A DNA stretch of 54,596 nt from a virus, in IMG/VR virus record IMGVR_UViG_3300017719_000011, positions 1-54,596 of that record; one strand, 5' to 3'. A model generated the notes under the pieces. The model did not search any database. It saw only the letters and a list, made by a program, of their open reading frames with translations, and was not told where the DNA came from. Below are positions 36,151 through 45,538 of this stretch, in pieces (positions within the stretch are counted from its first letter, which is position 1; every line of letters starts with the position of its first letter). Position numbers and translations under genes: made by a program.

Positions 36151-38021
36151 TGAGTACAATTAAATTAAGAAGATCTGAGAATACAGGACAACCGCCCAAT
36201 GGTGCACTAAAAAAGGGTGAAGTTGCATATTCTTATTATAATCAAGCAGGCGGTAGTAAATTATATATAGGTTCAGGCGATTTACAAACTGATCCTGCAG
36301 TTGCAATCGGCGGTCAATTTTATACAGCAATGCTTGATCACACTCCTGGCGCATTAACCGGCAGTAGTGCAATTATAACTGATGCTAATAGCAAATTAAA
36401 TCAAATCATTCTTGGTGGCGCTTCAGCGAGTGATCCTGCTGTTGATCTTGTATTAACGAATCGAACCCTTGCAGTTCCTGCAAATATTCCTGGCGTAAAC
36501 GATAATCCAGATACCCCAGGATTTACTATTAGCGGCGGCGACATTTCATTAACAAATCAAAGAATTACAGGTCTTGCTGCTCCGACAAATAATAGTGATG
36601 CTGTAACTAAAGCATATGTTGATACTGCTGCATCAGGTTTAAATGTTAGAGATGCTGTTGACGGATTAGTGGGAAACATTGCAAGTGGCGAAAATTTAAC
36701 AGTTTTAGGTTCTGATGGCGTAACAACAACATTTGCTGACGGCAATAATACGCTTACAATCGGATTATCTCAAAGTATTGAAACTGATTCAGAAATCGAA
36801 TTCAAGTCAGTAACTATTGGCGAAAATGAAAACAAAATCAAGATATCAGATGATACGATAGAGCAAGTCACACCTCAAATTTATGTGCAAACGGGTGCGC
36901 CTGATTATGCAACGGGTGTATTCACTATCACAGATAATGGGTTTGCTAATCTTGATGCAGTTACATATGTTGCATCTGATCCTTCAACAAAATTAGCAGA
37001 ACTGACTGACGGCGAAACATATTATATCGTAAGTGTTGATGTTGCAACACACACATTTAAACTTGCAACAAACAGTGACGGTTCTGGTGCTATTGTATCA
37101 TATACAGGGTCAAGTGGTAACGGTGACGATATACTAAAAACCGCTTCAAACCCAGTTGCTTTATTAGCAACTTCTGATTCAGTTACGATTGGTTCGGCTA
37201 CAAATAGTACAGTTGCGATACAAAACAATTTAACTGTCGGCGGAAGCACGATTATTGCTGGCAACCTAACCGTAAACGGAACAAGCACAACAGTTAATTC
37301 GACAATAGTTCAAGTAGATGATCCTGTCATGGAGTTGGGCGAAGGCACTAATGATTCATTTGATCGTGGTATCAAATTCCATTATTATGATAATACTGCT
37401 GAAGCCGCAACATTAGGTTTCATGGGTTTTGATAAATCTGAATCTAAATTCACCTTACTTTCAGCGGCAACAGAAGATTCAACAGGAAGTCAAACATTTA
37501 CTGGAACAAAAGGTCTTCTTGTAGCGGATATCGAAGGTGATGCTACAGGAAATGCAGGAACAGCAAGTGCATTTGATGGCAACAGAACAATTACAATTGA
37601 AGGTGATGTTGTTAGTGTTGTGAACACCGCCAGTGAAGGTGAAAGCCCAGTATATGCAGAAAGTGGCGTAACCTGGGACGGATCAGGCGCTTTAACAATT
37701 CGCACAGAACTTAAAGATACAGTAAGCGCTTTATTAGGTGATTACACTCTTAGGGTTCAAGCAGATCCTCTCACACCAATAACAGTAGCAAATGTTCAAA
37801 CTGATAGTGACGGCGATAGCCTTCCTGATACTGAAGCAGCAATCTTTCAGGTAGGCGTAGGAGTAGCAGGTACAAGAGCAACCAATTACGCTGATACACC
37901 TGTTACTGCGCAAGACCCATCAAACTTAGGTGTTGCTTCGTTTAGCTCAACAGCGTTTACTGTCACTAATGGGTGGGTAGATTTAAACATCGTAGATGGC
38001 GGAAGTTACGGCACCCCATAA
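36150..38021 (+). CDS. Tail fibre-like protein
   Basis: 623 residues with a strong Shine-Dalgarno sequence (GAAGGAGG at 36133-36140). The N-terminus STIKLRRSENTGQPPNGALK, GEVAYSYYNQ, SKLYIG is a docking domain like that of the protein at 38054 and of the Mtd N-terminal type. Then comes ISLTNQRITGLAAPTNNSDA followed by VTKAYVDTA, a classic marine fibre shaft repeat. An FTITDNGFANLDAVTYV...YYIVSV...FKLATNSDG module lies at about 250-330. The segment NLTVNGTSTTVNSTIVQVDD (about 364-383) has a counterpart in the fibre at 42572. The end LNIVDGGSYGTP is short, with no S74 chaperone domain. Together these support a trimeric fibre. The receptor and exact attachment point are unknown. Confidence 0.7.
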   Translation: MSTIKLRRSENTGQPPNGALKKGEVAYSYYNQAGGSKLYIGSGDLQTDPAVAIGGQFYTAMLDHTPGALTGSSAIITDANSKLNQIILGGASASDPAVDLVLTNRTLAVPANIPGVNDNPDTPGFTISGGDISLTNQRITGLAAPTNNSDAVTKAYVDTAASGLNVRDAVDGLVGNIASGENLTVLGSDGVTTTFADGNNTLTIGLSQSIETDSEIEFKSVTIGENENKIKISDDTIEQVTPQIYVQTGAPDYATGVFTITDNGFANLDAVTYVASDPSTKLAELTDGETYYIVSVDVATHTFKLATNSDGSGAIVSYTGSSGNGDDILKTASNPVALLATSDSVTIGSATNSTVAIQNNLTVGGSTIIAGNLTVNGTSTTVNSTIVQVDDPVMELGEGTNDSFDRGIKFHYYDNTAEAATLGFMGFDKSESKFTLLSAATEDSTGSQTFTGTKGLLVADIEGDATGNAGTASAFDGNRTITIEGDVVSVVNTASEGESPVYAESGVTWDGSGALTIRTELKDTVSALLGDYTLRVQADPLTPITVANVQTDSDGDSLPDTEAAIFQVGVGVAGTRATNYADTPVTAQDPSNLGVASFSSTAFTVTNGWVDLNIVDGGSYGTP

Positions 38022-38024
38022 ATA
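38017..38024 (+). promoter_or_regulatory. Possible variant late promoter (CATAAATA)
   Basis: A one-base variant of the late octamer that overlaps the TAA stop at 38019-38021 in a 32-base gap, 29 bases before the next ATG. The same arrangement occurs at 3109. Weak evidence by itself. Confidence 0.2.
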
Positions 38025-38053
38025 TAATTGTATTATATACAAGGCGATCATAG

Positions 38054-41000
38054 ATGTCAACTATTAAGTTAAAAAGAAGTTCTATTCAAGGAAAACGGCC
38101 TATAGTTAGTAATGATATTACTAATGAATTAGATCTGGGCGAAATCGCAATTAATACGCATGACGGCAAAATGTTCATGCGTAGAGATGAAGGCGGAAAT
38201 GTTTCTTTGCATGAAGTGGGAAATCCTGGTGAAACACGAAATGTGTTATATGTTTCTTTGTCAGGCAAACTAGGAAATAGTGGTAAATCATTGGCTGATG
38301 CTGTTGATACGATTGATAAAGCGCTTGAATTAGCAACCCCAGTAACAGTTTCTATAGTTTTCGCAAACATTGACGTCTCAACTTCATCGTTTTTAAGCGT
38401 TGGTCATCCTTTCGTCACAGGTGATGCATTAACATATTCTAGAGGTGTTGGTGGATCTTGGGCATCATTAGTTGATGAGCAAACATATTATGTAAGAAAA
38501 TTATTCGATCATCCGACATCTGATCACATGTTTCAATTATATGAAACAGAAGCAGCGGCATTCGAAGGTAATCCAGCAAACGCCAAATCGCTTGACCCTG
38601 CAACCCCATCAGGGACTAATCACACATTAACAAGAAAAACAGAACAAACAACTATTTTTGTTAAAAGCGGAACATATGAGTTGGATAATACACCTCGTTC
38701 TGGCGCACCAATGGGCGGTTTACTTGTTCCTAAGAATGTATCTATTGTGGGAGATAACTTAAGAACAACGAAAGTAAAGGGTAAAATAGCGGGCAATGAT
38801 TTATTCTATGTTCAGAATGCATCATACCTTACAAATATGACTTTCATCGGCATGCAAGCAAGCTTGGGTGTTAATCCTCGGCCCCCTGCTGCCGCATCGT
38901 TTCCCCCTATTGCACTACAGGAAGGTCAAGTTCCTCAAGTAATATCAACAAGTCCTTATGTTGAAAACTGTACAGCGTTTAATACAACAGCAACAGGTAT
39001 GTTAATTGACGGAAGTTTGACCCGTGGATTAAGGTCGATGGTATCAGATTCGTTTACGCAAATTAATGCAGGCGGAACAGGCGTTCACATTCTTAATCGT
39101 GGATATGCTCAACTTGTTTCTATTTTCACAGTTTCATGTGAACATGCTGTTTTATGCGAATCGGGCGGACAATGTTCGTTGACAAACTCAAATGCATCGT
39201 TCGGAACATTTGGGTTGAAAGCGACAGGAGCATCAGAAAACCTTTATTCTGGCATAACAACAGATAATGCCGAACCGTTTGGTGAGTATTTTGAAGTGTC
39301 ATCACCATCATCACCAAAATACGGTGATGCATTTTATGTTGAAGGCGTAAGTCGTAAATTAGTCACTAAATGTAGTCGTGATGTTGGTATTATTGTTAAT
39401 GCTGTTGCTAACGACTTAGTTTTAAATACAAACTATAATTCATCGTATGCGGGAATCGCCTATCAACGAGCAGATGCTTTGCCGTCAGGTCAAGTTTCAC
39501 CGACTGCCGCTGCTTTATCTGAAACAAAAAGATTAGTTGGCGAGTTATCGAATGTTCAAGCACATGGTGCTTCTAAAGCAACACTAGATGCAAATTTCGA
39601 TTCGATAATTAATATAATTAATAACGGCACAGTCAGCACAAGTGAACCTGGTGATAGTGTTGTTCCTGCATTAACACTTAATAACACTTTAGGTCGTGCC
39701 ACGAAATATGTTGACGGGGCAGGACTTTTAGTTGATAACAGAAGTGCATTAGCGACACATTTGCAATCAAATATCGCTGCAACCAATCCAGGATTAACAT
39801 ACGATCAAACCAAATGTGAAAGAGATGTCAAATACATAATAGATGCATTGTCCTACGACTTAATTTATGGCGGAAATTCTGCAACACGAACTGCTGCAAA
39901 AAGTTATTTCGTAGGTGCTGTGAGTGAATTGCCTACGCAAGCACAGAAAGATGCGACAGCAACCGCTTACACAGCATTAGCAAATTTTGTTGAAGATGTT
40001 GTCACAGGAAATGCACCCAATCCTGATTATGGATTAACGGCATCATTTGTGTTTAATTATACAGGCCATTCAGATGTTGCACTTGAAGCAAAAAACCTTG
40101 TATTAATTATTCAATCAGTAATAGAAGACGATGATCTTGGAGGATTGCCGACTGAAATATTACCTGATTTTTCTGCAGCGTCAGATACAACAAAGAAAGA
40201 CATTAGAACACAAATTATTTCTGCTGAAAGAGATCTTAGATTAGGGACAACAGATTTTGTTGTTGCAAATACTGATATAGGCACAAACGCTCATTATTCT
40301 ATAGAATCATTTAAATCGTCTATAAACTTCACAGAAAAAGATTATAACGGATACGATTTATTACAAATAACTGATATTCCTAATAATGTGTCGGTTGCGA
40401 ATAGTACGATTTCTGGTTTGCAACGCACTTTAACTGATGATGCAGGGAATGTCGATTCGTCATTGAATATAGGGCATGGATTGGTTCAAGGACAACCTGT
40501 GAGATATAATGTCAGTGTCGGCGGAACACCGATACCGGGATTGACAGCGGGACAAGTTTACTATGTTGTATATGTCGATGATGAAACAATTAAACTTGCA
40601 ACAAATCCTGAAGCAACAGCAATTGAAACATTGAGTAGCGCATCAGGAACAGGAACACATACGTTTACGCCGAAATTCTTTTATAATGCAACTAAGTGTC
40701 AACGAGATGTGGGATTAATAGTTGATGCTGTTGCAGACGATGTTCTTTTGAATACTAATTTTAATTCTATTTACACAGGTGTGTCATATCAAAGAGCAAG
40801 TGCGTACGCTACTGTAACAAATACTGATCAAAAGAATCCTACATTATCATCAATGCTTGATGTTAAGCGTCAGTTGACACAAATTGATGATGTGAATGAG
40901 GCATCTGTTAATGCTATCAAATCATCAATTGATAGAGTTGTGGGAATATTCCTAAATGGGACAGGCACAGGTGAAAGCGTTTTAGATAAACTTCTTTTCC

Positions 41001-42247
41001 CAAATAGTTTAAATCGTCCATCAAACTATGTCGATGCTGTTAATATATTAAGAGAGAAAAGATCATATATTGAAGAAAGTGTTATTAGTGATATAAATTC
41101 AGCGATACAAACGGATAGCAATAATCCTTCAGGTACATGGTATCAGTTTACGTATGATGAAAACAAATGTCGTAGAGATTTGGGTTATTTGATTGATGCA
41201 TTGTGCTATGACCTTATGTATAATAACAATGCAGGATTGATTAGAGCAGCAAATAGTTATCGTGTTGATGGCACACTTCAATTAGGAAACACAACAAATC
41301 AAACAATTGAAGCATATGATGTATTTTTAAGAAATGCTGTTCTTTTTCAACTTAACACGCTATCAAATGTAAATTCAATTATTAATTTTGATCACACAGA
41401 CATTGCAGATCAAGAAACTGTAACTTCAAATAGTCATGGGTTCAACACAGGTGATAGTGTCGTGTACACTGAAGTATCAGGCGGCACGATGCCCGGTTTA
41501 CAAAACGGTGACACATTGTTTGTAATTAGGGTTGATGATGATACCTTTAAACTAGCAAGTTCTTTAAAGAATGCGTTAGCATCACAGGAACTTCAATTAG
41601 TTCCTACTACTATGGGTGATTTCCGTGTAACTGGTGGCATTAATACAACAGTGTCTGAATCTATTACCGAGATTGTTGCATTTATTACTGCGGGATCACA
41701 TGCCCTTCCAGAATTAGCACCGTTAAAGACGACTAATGATTCTGGAGCAACACATTCTACTCTTGTTCCTGGATTTGTTGTTGCAAGTTCCTTGATAGCT
41801 GACAACAAAGCAGAAGTGCAAAATACTGCAGGTCAAGGTATAGACATATATAGAATTAATCCACTTGAAACAATAACAACAAATTATGTCACAAATGCAA
41901 ACATTGATTTTAAAAAGCGTAGTTTGATTGCTGCTAGTTCGATGACGTTTGAATACGTAGGGACAGGTACAGAAATTCAAGGATTAACTGACGGTGGTGC
42001 AGGCACAGATGATTTATACAATACACCACGAAATGATGACTTCCCAAAAACAGAAAATGAAGTCATACAAGATTCAACAACAAACTTAGGCGCTGTTTAT
42101 TTCACATCGACAGATCACAAAGGTGATTTCAGAATCGGAACTGAAATGAACATAAATAGAACTGCAGGTAGAATTGAAGGAGATGCGTTTAATAGATCGC
42201 TATTCTCTGTCATGACACCATACATATTAGCAATCGAAGGCAACTAA
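38054..42247 (+). CDS. Large multi-domain fibre/spike protein with internal duplication
   Basis: 1397 residues. The N-terminus STIKLKRSSIQGKRP, LDLGEIAINTHDGKMFMRRD is a docking domain shared with the preceding fibre. Residues about 190-420 look like a beta-helix: TTIFVKSGTYELDNT, LVPKNVSIVGDNLRTTKVKG, YLTNMTFIGMQASLG, GGTGVHILNRGYAQLVSIFT. This is the 'expanding tableau' start of pectate-lyase-like spikes. Three HG...YYV...FKLA modules lie at about 116-195, 800-875 and 1125-1185. A two-part block is present twice: part A (TKCSRDVGIIVNAV at 438; TKCQRDVGLIVDAV at 880) and part B (TYDQTKCERDVKYIIDAL at 582; TYDENKCRRDLGYLIDAL at 1033), with alignable spacer sequence between. The C-terminus RKSLIA... 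FKKRSLIAASSMTFEYVGTG and IGTEMNINRTAGRIEG is typical of marine fibre-like proteins. Adhesion is inferred. Confidence 0.7.
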   Translation: MSTIKLKRSSIQGKRPIVSNDITNELDLGEIAINTHDGKMFMRRDEGGNVSLHEVGNPGETRNVLYVSLSGKLGNSGKSLADAVDTIDKALELATPVTVSIVFANIDVSTSSFLSVGHPFVTGDALTYSRGVGGSWASLVDEQTYYVRKLFDHPTSDHMFQLYETEAAAFEGNPANAKSLDPATPSGTNHTLTRKTEQTTIFVKSGTYELDNTPRSGAPMGGLLVPKNVSIVGDNLRTTKVKGKIAGNDLFYVQNASYLTNMTFIGMQASLGVNPRPPAAASFPPIALQEGQVPQVISTSPYVENCTAFNTTATGMLIDGSLTRGLRSMVSDSFTQINAGGTGVHILNRGYAQLVSIFTVSCEHAVLCESGGQCSLTNSNASFGTFGLKATGASENLYSGITTDNAEPFGEYFEVSSPSSPKYGDAFYVEGVSRKLVTKCSRDVGIIVNAVANDLVLNTNYNSSYAGIAYQRADALPSGQVSPTAAALSETKRLVGELSNVQAHGASKATLDANFDSIINIINNGTVSTSEPGDSVVPALTLNNTLGRATKYVDGAGLLVDNRSALATHLQSNIAATNPGLTYDQTKCERDVKYIIDALSYDLIYGGNSATRTAAKSYFVGAVSELPTQAQKDATATAYTALANFVEDVVTGNAPNPDYGLTASFVFNYTGHSDVALEAKNLVLIIQSVIEDDDLGGLPTEILPDFSAASDTTKKDIRTQIISAERDLRLGTTDFVVANTDIGTNAHYSIESFKSSINFTEKDYNGYDLLQITDIPNNVSVANSTISGLQRTLTDDAGNVDSSLNIGHGLVQGQPVRYNVSVGGTPIPGLTAGQVYYVVYVDDETIKLATNPEATAIETLSSASGTGTHTFTPKFFYNATKCQRDVGLIVDAVADDVLLNTNFNSIYTGVSYQRASAYATVTNTDQKNPTLSSMLDVKRQLTQIDDVNEASVNAIKSSIDRVVGIFLNGTGTGESVLDKLLFPNSLNRPSNYVDAVNILREKRSYIEESVISDINSAIQTDSNNPSGTWYQFTYDENKCRRDLGYLIDALCYDLMYNNNAGLIRAANSYRVDGTLQLGNTTNQTIEAYDVFLRNAVLFQLNTLSNVNSIINFDHTDIADQETVTSNSHGFNTGDSVVYTEVSGGTMPGLQNGDTLFVIRVDDDTFKLASSLKNALASQELQLVPTTMGDFRVTGGINTTVSESITEIVAFITAGSHALPELAPLKTTNDSGATHSTLVPGFVVASSLIADNKAEVQNTAGQGIDIYRINPLETITTNYVTNANIDFKKRSLIAASSMTFEYVGTGTEIQGLTDGGAGTDDLYNTPRNDDFPKTENEVIQDSTTNLGAVYFTSTDHKGDFRIGTEMNINRTAGRIEGDAFNRSLFSVMTPYILAIEGN
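39365..39930 (+). repeat. Internal duplication, copy 1 (A-B block)
   Basis: Encodes part A (TKCSRDVGIIVNAV, LNTNYNSSYAGIAYQRA), an alignable spacer with LVGELSNVQ and NNTLGRATKYVDG, and part B (TYDQTKCERDVKYIIDAL, YGGNSATRTAAKSYFVG). Copy 2 lies at 40691-41285 in the same gene. Similarity is at protein level. Confidence 0.75.
40691..41285 (+). repeat. Internal duplication, copy 2 (A-B block)
   Basis: Encodes part A (TKCQRDVGLIVDAV, LNTNFNSIYTGVSYQRA), spacer with LDVKRQLTQIDDVN and PNSLNRPSNYVDAVN, and part B (TYDENKCRRDLGYLIDAL, YNNNAGLIRAANSYRVDG). An HG...YYV module lies between the two copies, at about 40455-40680. Confidence 0.75.
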
Positions 42248-42249
42248 AA

Positions 42250-42579
42250 ATGGCACAATTAAATACATTTAAATCGTTACAATACGAATTTAAAGCTCAA
42301 GAAGAACTTATTTATACCGCACCTGTTGGTTATACTGCTATCATACTAAATGCTCAGTGTGCAAATAAGCATACTACTGATGTTTCTGTCACACTCAAAC
42401 TTAGAAAAGGTGCAAATGATTCCGTGTTGGTTGATGATTTAACAATACCCGTCAATGATGCAGCAAACCTTGCAACAGGTAAATTAGTTTTACAGCAAGG
42501 TGACTCAATAGTCGGAATTGCAAGTGATACACAGAAACTCGATTTAACTCTCAGTTTTTTGGAAACTTTAGATGCGTAA
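42250..42579 (+). CDS. Small beta-rich structural protein
   Basis: 109 residues; GAAGG at 42236-42240 is 9 bases before the ATG. The pattern EELIYTAPVGYTAIILNAQC, ANKHTTDVSVTLKLRKG, LVDDLTIPVNDAANLATGKL, VLQQGDSIVGIAS, LDLTLSFLET is a compact beta-sandwich. I know it as a small, common structural protein of marine T4-like phages, usually beside fibre genes. Its 3' end overlaps the next gene by 8 bases, so the two are probably co-translated. Such jelly-roll proteins often decorate or connect fibres. No enzymatic motif is present, and the exact location in the virion is unknown. Confidence 0.6.
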   Translation: MAQLNTFKSLQYEFKAQEELIYTAPVGYTAIILNAQCANKHTTDVSVTLKLRKGANDSVLVDDLTIPVNDAANLATGKLVLQQGDSIVGIASDTQKLDLTLSFLETLDA

Positions 42580-45538
42580 ATTTGCTGGCAATTATTTGTC
42601 TGGTCGTGTAAAAACGACTCCTCCCGCCGATGTAACTGACGATAGATACCTTTATCTCGGGTTAGATCAAGCGGAACCAAATCTCGGCAAACCCACAGGC
42701 GAATTAGAAGCTTTGGGTGACGAGTGTTTTGTGATGTCAAATACTGATGGGACACGACTTCTTGTTTCTCTTGGTGATGATTTAGATCTTGTTGATATTC
42801 TTGATGACCAACAGCAACCGTCAGGATTTAAACGAATCGATTTAAGCGGCACAGCAGAACAAACCTTTACGACAAACACAATTAGCGCTGTTAATTTGCA
42901 ACAAGTATTAGATACTGGAGCAAAGGCACAAACTGCAATGTTAATTGCAAACATAGATCGTGTCGACCACACTACCATTCTTGTTGCATCCCAAGGATTT
43001 GGTAACGGCACGCCTGTTGCAGGTAAGATATATAGAATAGTTTCTGCAGGTTCTGGCGTAAACTGGGAGTCATTAGATGATGCTGCTGATGTTGTAAAAA
43101 ATAATAAAAGTTATAGCACGGGAGCGCTAATAAAGTTAAAGAGTGGCGTTCAACCTCTAGGTACTAGCGGTTCAATGCGGCTGCAACCATCAATTGAAAC
43201 ATTTGGCGGTGCACAGATAGGGAAAGATTTAGTTTTAAGCGGTATTACGAGTCCTGCCCAGTTAACTGGTGACACCAATGGAATATATTTCCGAGATGGT
43301 TCTGGTACACAAAAAGTAAACAGGATTCGAGCTTATCATGCTCAAGCTTCAGGTCAAACTTACATGGAGTTGGGCCCAACAGGTGTAAGTACATCATTTA
43401 AAATATATGAAAATAGTGCTACTATGTCGGCGCCTAATTACACCACAATAGATTATACCACTAGTAAAATTTCATTGAGTGATGATACTGATTCAGATGC
43501 GAAATCAATTATACAAGGTGCTGCAACTATTGAGATAGATCCTTATCCTCATGCTAATATTGGTGGGAAAGTTGTAATCAATGGTGATCTCGATGTTCAA
43601 GGCACACAAACAACTATTAATTCGCAAACTTTAGATGTTGTTGATAATGTCATTACGGTCGCATCAAATGTAGATTCTAGCGCAAACACATCAGGTGCAG
43701 GATTGCAATTTGGTGGCACATGGACAACAGGCACAAATCCTACAATCACATGGTTCGATAATAGCACTGTTGCTCGTGTAAAAGTAAATAAAGATTTTGA
43801 AACTTCGGGTATTTACATAACAGGAAGGACTGCTGTAACAGAAGATCCTGCAACAACAATAGGATATCTGCGAAGCGATGGCACAATTGATACAAACAGT
43901 TATGTAGATCTTGATGATAATGAAAACACCACATATGGTTTAGATACTGATACAAAATCTACAAGTGATAATGACGGAAAGATTATATTAACAGGTTCAG
44001 ATAATACAGTAAATAATATCATAATTCAAGGTGACAATGGTATTACTGTATCAACACAAGCGTTTCGACCTGCGGGCACCGATCTGGGTCAATCATCTGA
44101 TTTAGATGCAATTATCACAATTGACGGTGCAAGCGTAACGCCAAGAACATACACAATGGCAACTGAAGATGTTGTTGATGAGACACGAGTTAATATTCGT
44201 CTCGACTCTAGTTCAGACACTGATGCTGATGACTCATTAGTCGGATTAGACGCATCGGGTAACATCTCTATTACAAGAGATGGAACTTCAGGCGTAATCA
44301 CATTCGGTGATGATTTGACGCCAACATATTCAGGTGCTGATGCAGTATTAACAATAAACAATACAACTCAAAATGATTTTGATGTTGCATATCAAACTGC
44401 TGATTCAGGACAATTTACAGACGGCATCGCACTAGATGTAAACAGTAACACGCCAGGCATCGTTGCTAGATTTTCTCGAGATAATACAAGCGCATATAGT
44501 GGCGGTGGAGTGGTTCAAATTGAAGCGCCTGCAACAAGTAATTCTACACAGCATCGAGCAGACCCTTGGTTGACTTTTAGAAATTCAACTGATTCGATTT
44601 TAGATCCTGCTGATACACCTTCTACTGGTGCAACCAATACAATGGATAACACCGATAGAACAATAATGGGTGAAATAACAAATAGGGTATGGCACAGTTC
44701 TACTGATTATCCAAATTACTCCGGCATTCTTGGTGGTGATACAGGACGCAAAAGCGGTATTCGTATTTGGGGTCACAGTCAAATTGACTTTGCTGTTGCG
44801 ACTACCAGAAACCACGCCGGCGGTGATAATAGCAATGGCGGCAGATCAGCAAACGACAATGCAGTAAGTATTGTACCCGAAGGATTAGTTATCTGGGATG
44901 GATACGCTGAAACAGGAAATCAGATCACAGCGGCCAGGCGAATTGGCGGGTCAACTGACGATATATACACTTTAACTTTAAAGTTTACTAATCCAGGGAG
45001 CCCGAACAATACTATCTTATTGCCGGATGTAGACGGCACTTTAGCGACTCTTGATGATGTTGCATCTGCGGGTATAAATGTCACGGACGAAGAATCATCA
45101 ACCTTTGAACACAATATATTGTTTACAAACGGAACAGGCAATGATAAAACAGCATTAGGTTCTAGTGAACTTAGGTTCAATCCTAACACAGGAACATTAA
45201 GTGCGACAGCAAAATCTTTTGTGATTGATCATCCCACAAAACAGAGCATGAAATTACAATATGCTTGTCTCGAAGGACCTGAAAACGGTGTATATGTGCG
45301 TGGAAGATTGCATGATGATGATACTATTGAACTTCCTGATTACTGGACGGAATTAGTTGATGAATCAACAATCACAGTTAATCTTACGCCTATGGGTTGC
45401 TCTCAACAATTATATGTTCAAGAAATTATTGACAATAAAGTTATTGTTGGTTCTGATTCGCAAATAAATTGTTTCTATACAGTATTCGCTGAACGTAAAG
45501 ATATCGAAAAACTGGTAGTAGAATATGAGGATAAATAA
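42572..45538 (+). CDS. Long tail fibre-like protein with conserved C-terminal HPTK...CLEGPE domain
   Basis: 988 residues; the start overlaps the preceding gene by 8 bases. N-terminal docking segment: KFAGNYLSGRVKTTPPADVT. The shaft has VVINGDLDVQGTQTTINSQT (about 332-351), paralogous to a segment in the fibre at 36150, and many short beta repeats such as ITIDGASVTPRTYTMA. The C-terminal 110 residues (KSFVIDHPTKQSMKLQYACL, EGPENGVYVRGRL, IELPDYWTELVDESTITVNL, TPMGCSQQLYVQEI, INCFYTVFAERKDIEKLVVE) are a widespread ending of marine phage fibres. There it takes the place that the S74 domain occupies in other fibres, so a folding or tip role is plausible. The stop overlaps the next ATG. Fibre call is good; receptor specificity is unknown. 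Confidence 0.75.
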   Translation: MRKFAGNYLSGRVKTTPPADVTDDRYLYLGLDQAEPNLGKPTGELEALGDECFVMSNTDGTRLLVSLGDDLDLVDILDDQQQPSGFKRIDLSGTAEQTFTTNTISAVNLQQVLDTGAKAQTAMLIANIDRVDHTTILVASQGFGNGTPVAGKIYRIVSAGSGVNWESLDDAADVVKNNKSYSTGALIKLKSGVQPLGTSGSMRLQPSIETFGGAQIGKDLVLSGITSPAQLTGDTNGIYFRDGSGTQKVNRIRAYHAQASGQTYMELGPTGVSTSFKIYENSATMSAPNYTTIDYTTSKISLSDDTDSDAKSIIQGAATIEIDPYPHANIGGKVVINGDLDVQGTQTTINSQTLDVVDNVITVASNVDSSANTSGAGLQFGGTWTTGTNPTITWFDNSTVARVKVNKDFETSGIYITGRTAVTEDPATTIGYLRSDGTIDTNSYVDLDDNENTTYGLDTDTKSTSDNDGKIILTGSDNTVNNIIIQGDNGITVSTQAFRPAGTDLGQSSDLDAIITIDGASVTPRTYTMATEDVVDETRVNIRLDSSSDTDADDSLVGLDASGNISITRDGTSGVITFGDDLTPTYSGADAVLTINNTTQNDFDVAYQTADSGQFTDGIALDVNSNTPGIVARFSRDNTSAYSGGGVVQIEAPATSNSTQHRADPWLTFRNSTDSILDPADTPSTGATNTMDNTDRTIMGEITNRVWHSSTDYPNYSGILGGDTGRKSGIRIWGHSQIDFAVATTRNHAGGDNSNGGRSANDNAVSIVPEGLVIWDGYAETGNQITAARRIGGSTDDIYTLTLKFTNPGSPNNTILLPDVDGTLATLDDVASAGINVTDEESSTFEHNILFTNGTGNDKTALGSSELRFNPNTGTLSATAKSFVIDHPTKQSMKLQYACLEGPENGVYVRGRLHDDDTIELPDYWTELVDESTITVNLTPMGCSQQLYVQEIIDNKVIVGSDSQINCFYTVFAERKDIEKLVVEYEDK

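Noticed and set aside
42309-42316. Minus-strand late octamer (TATTTATA on plus)
   Set aside because: It lies inside a plus-strand gene and no minus-strand gene follows, so it is probably a chance match.
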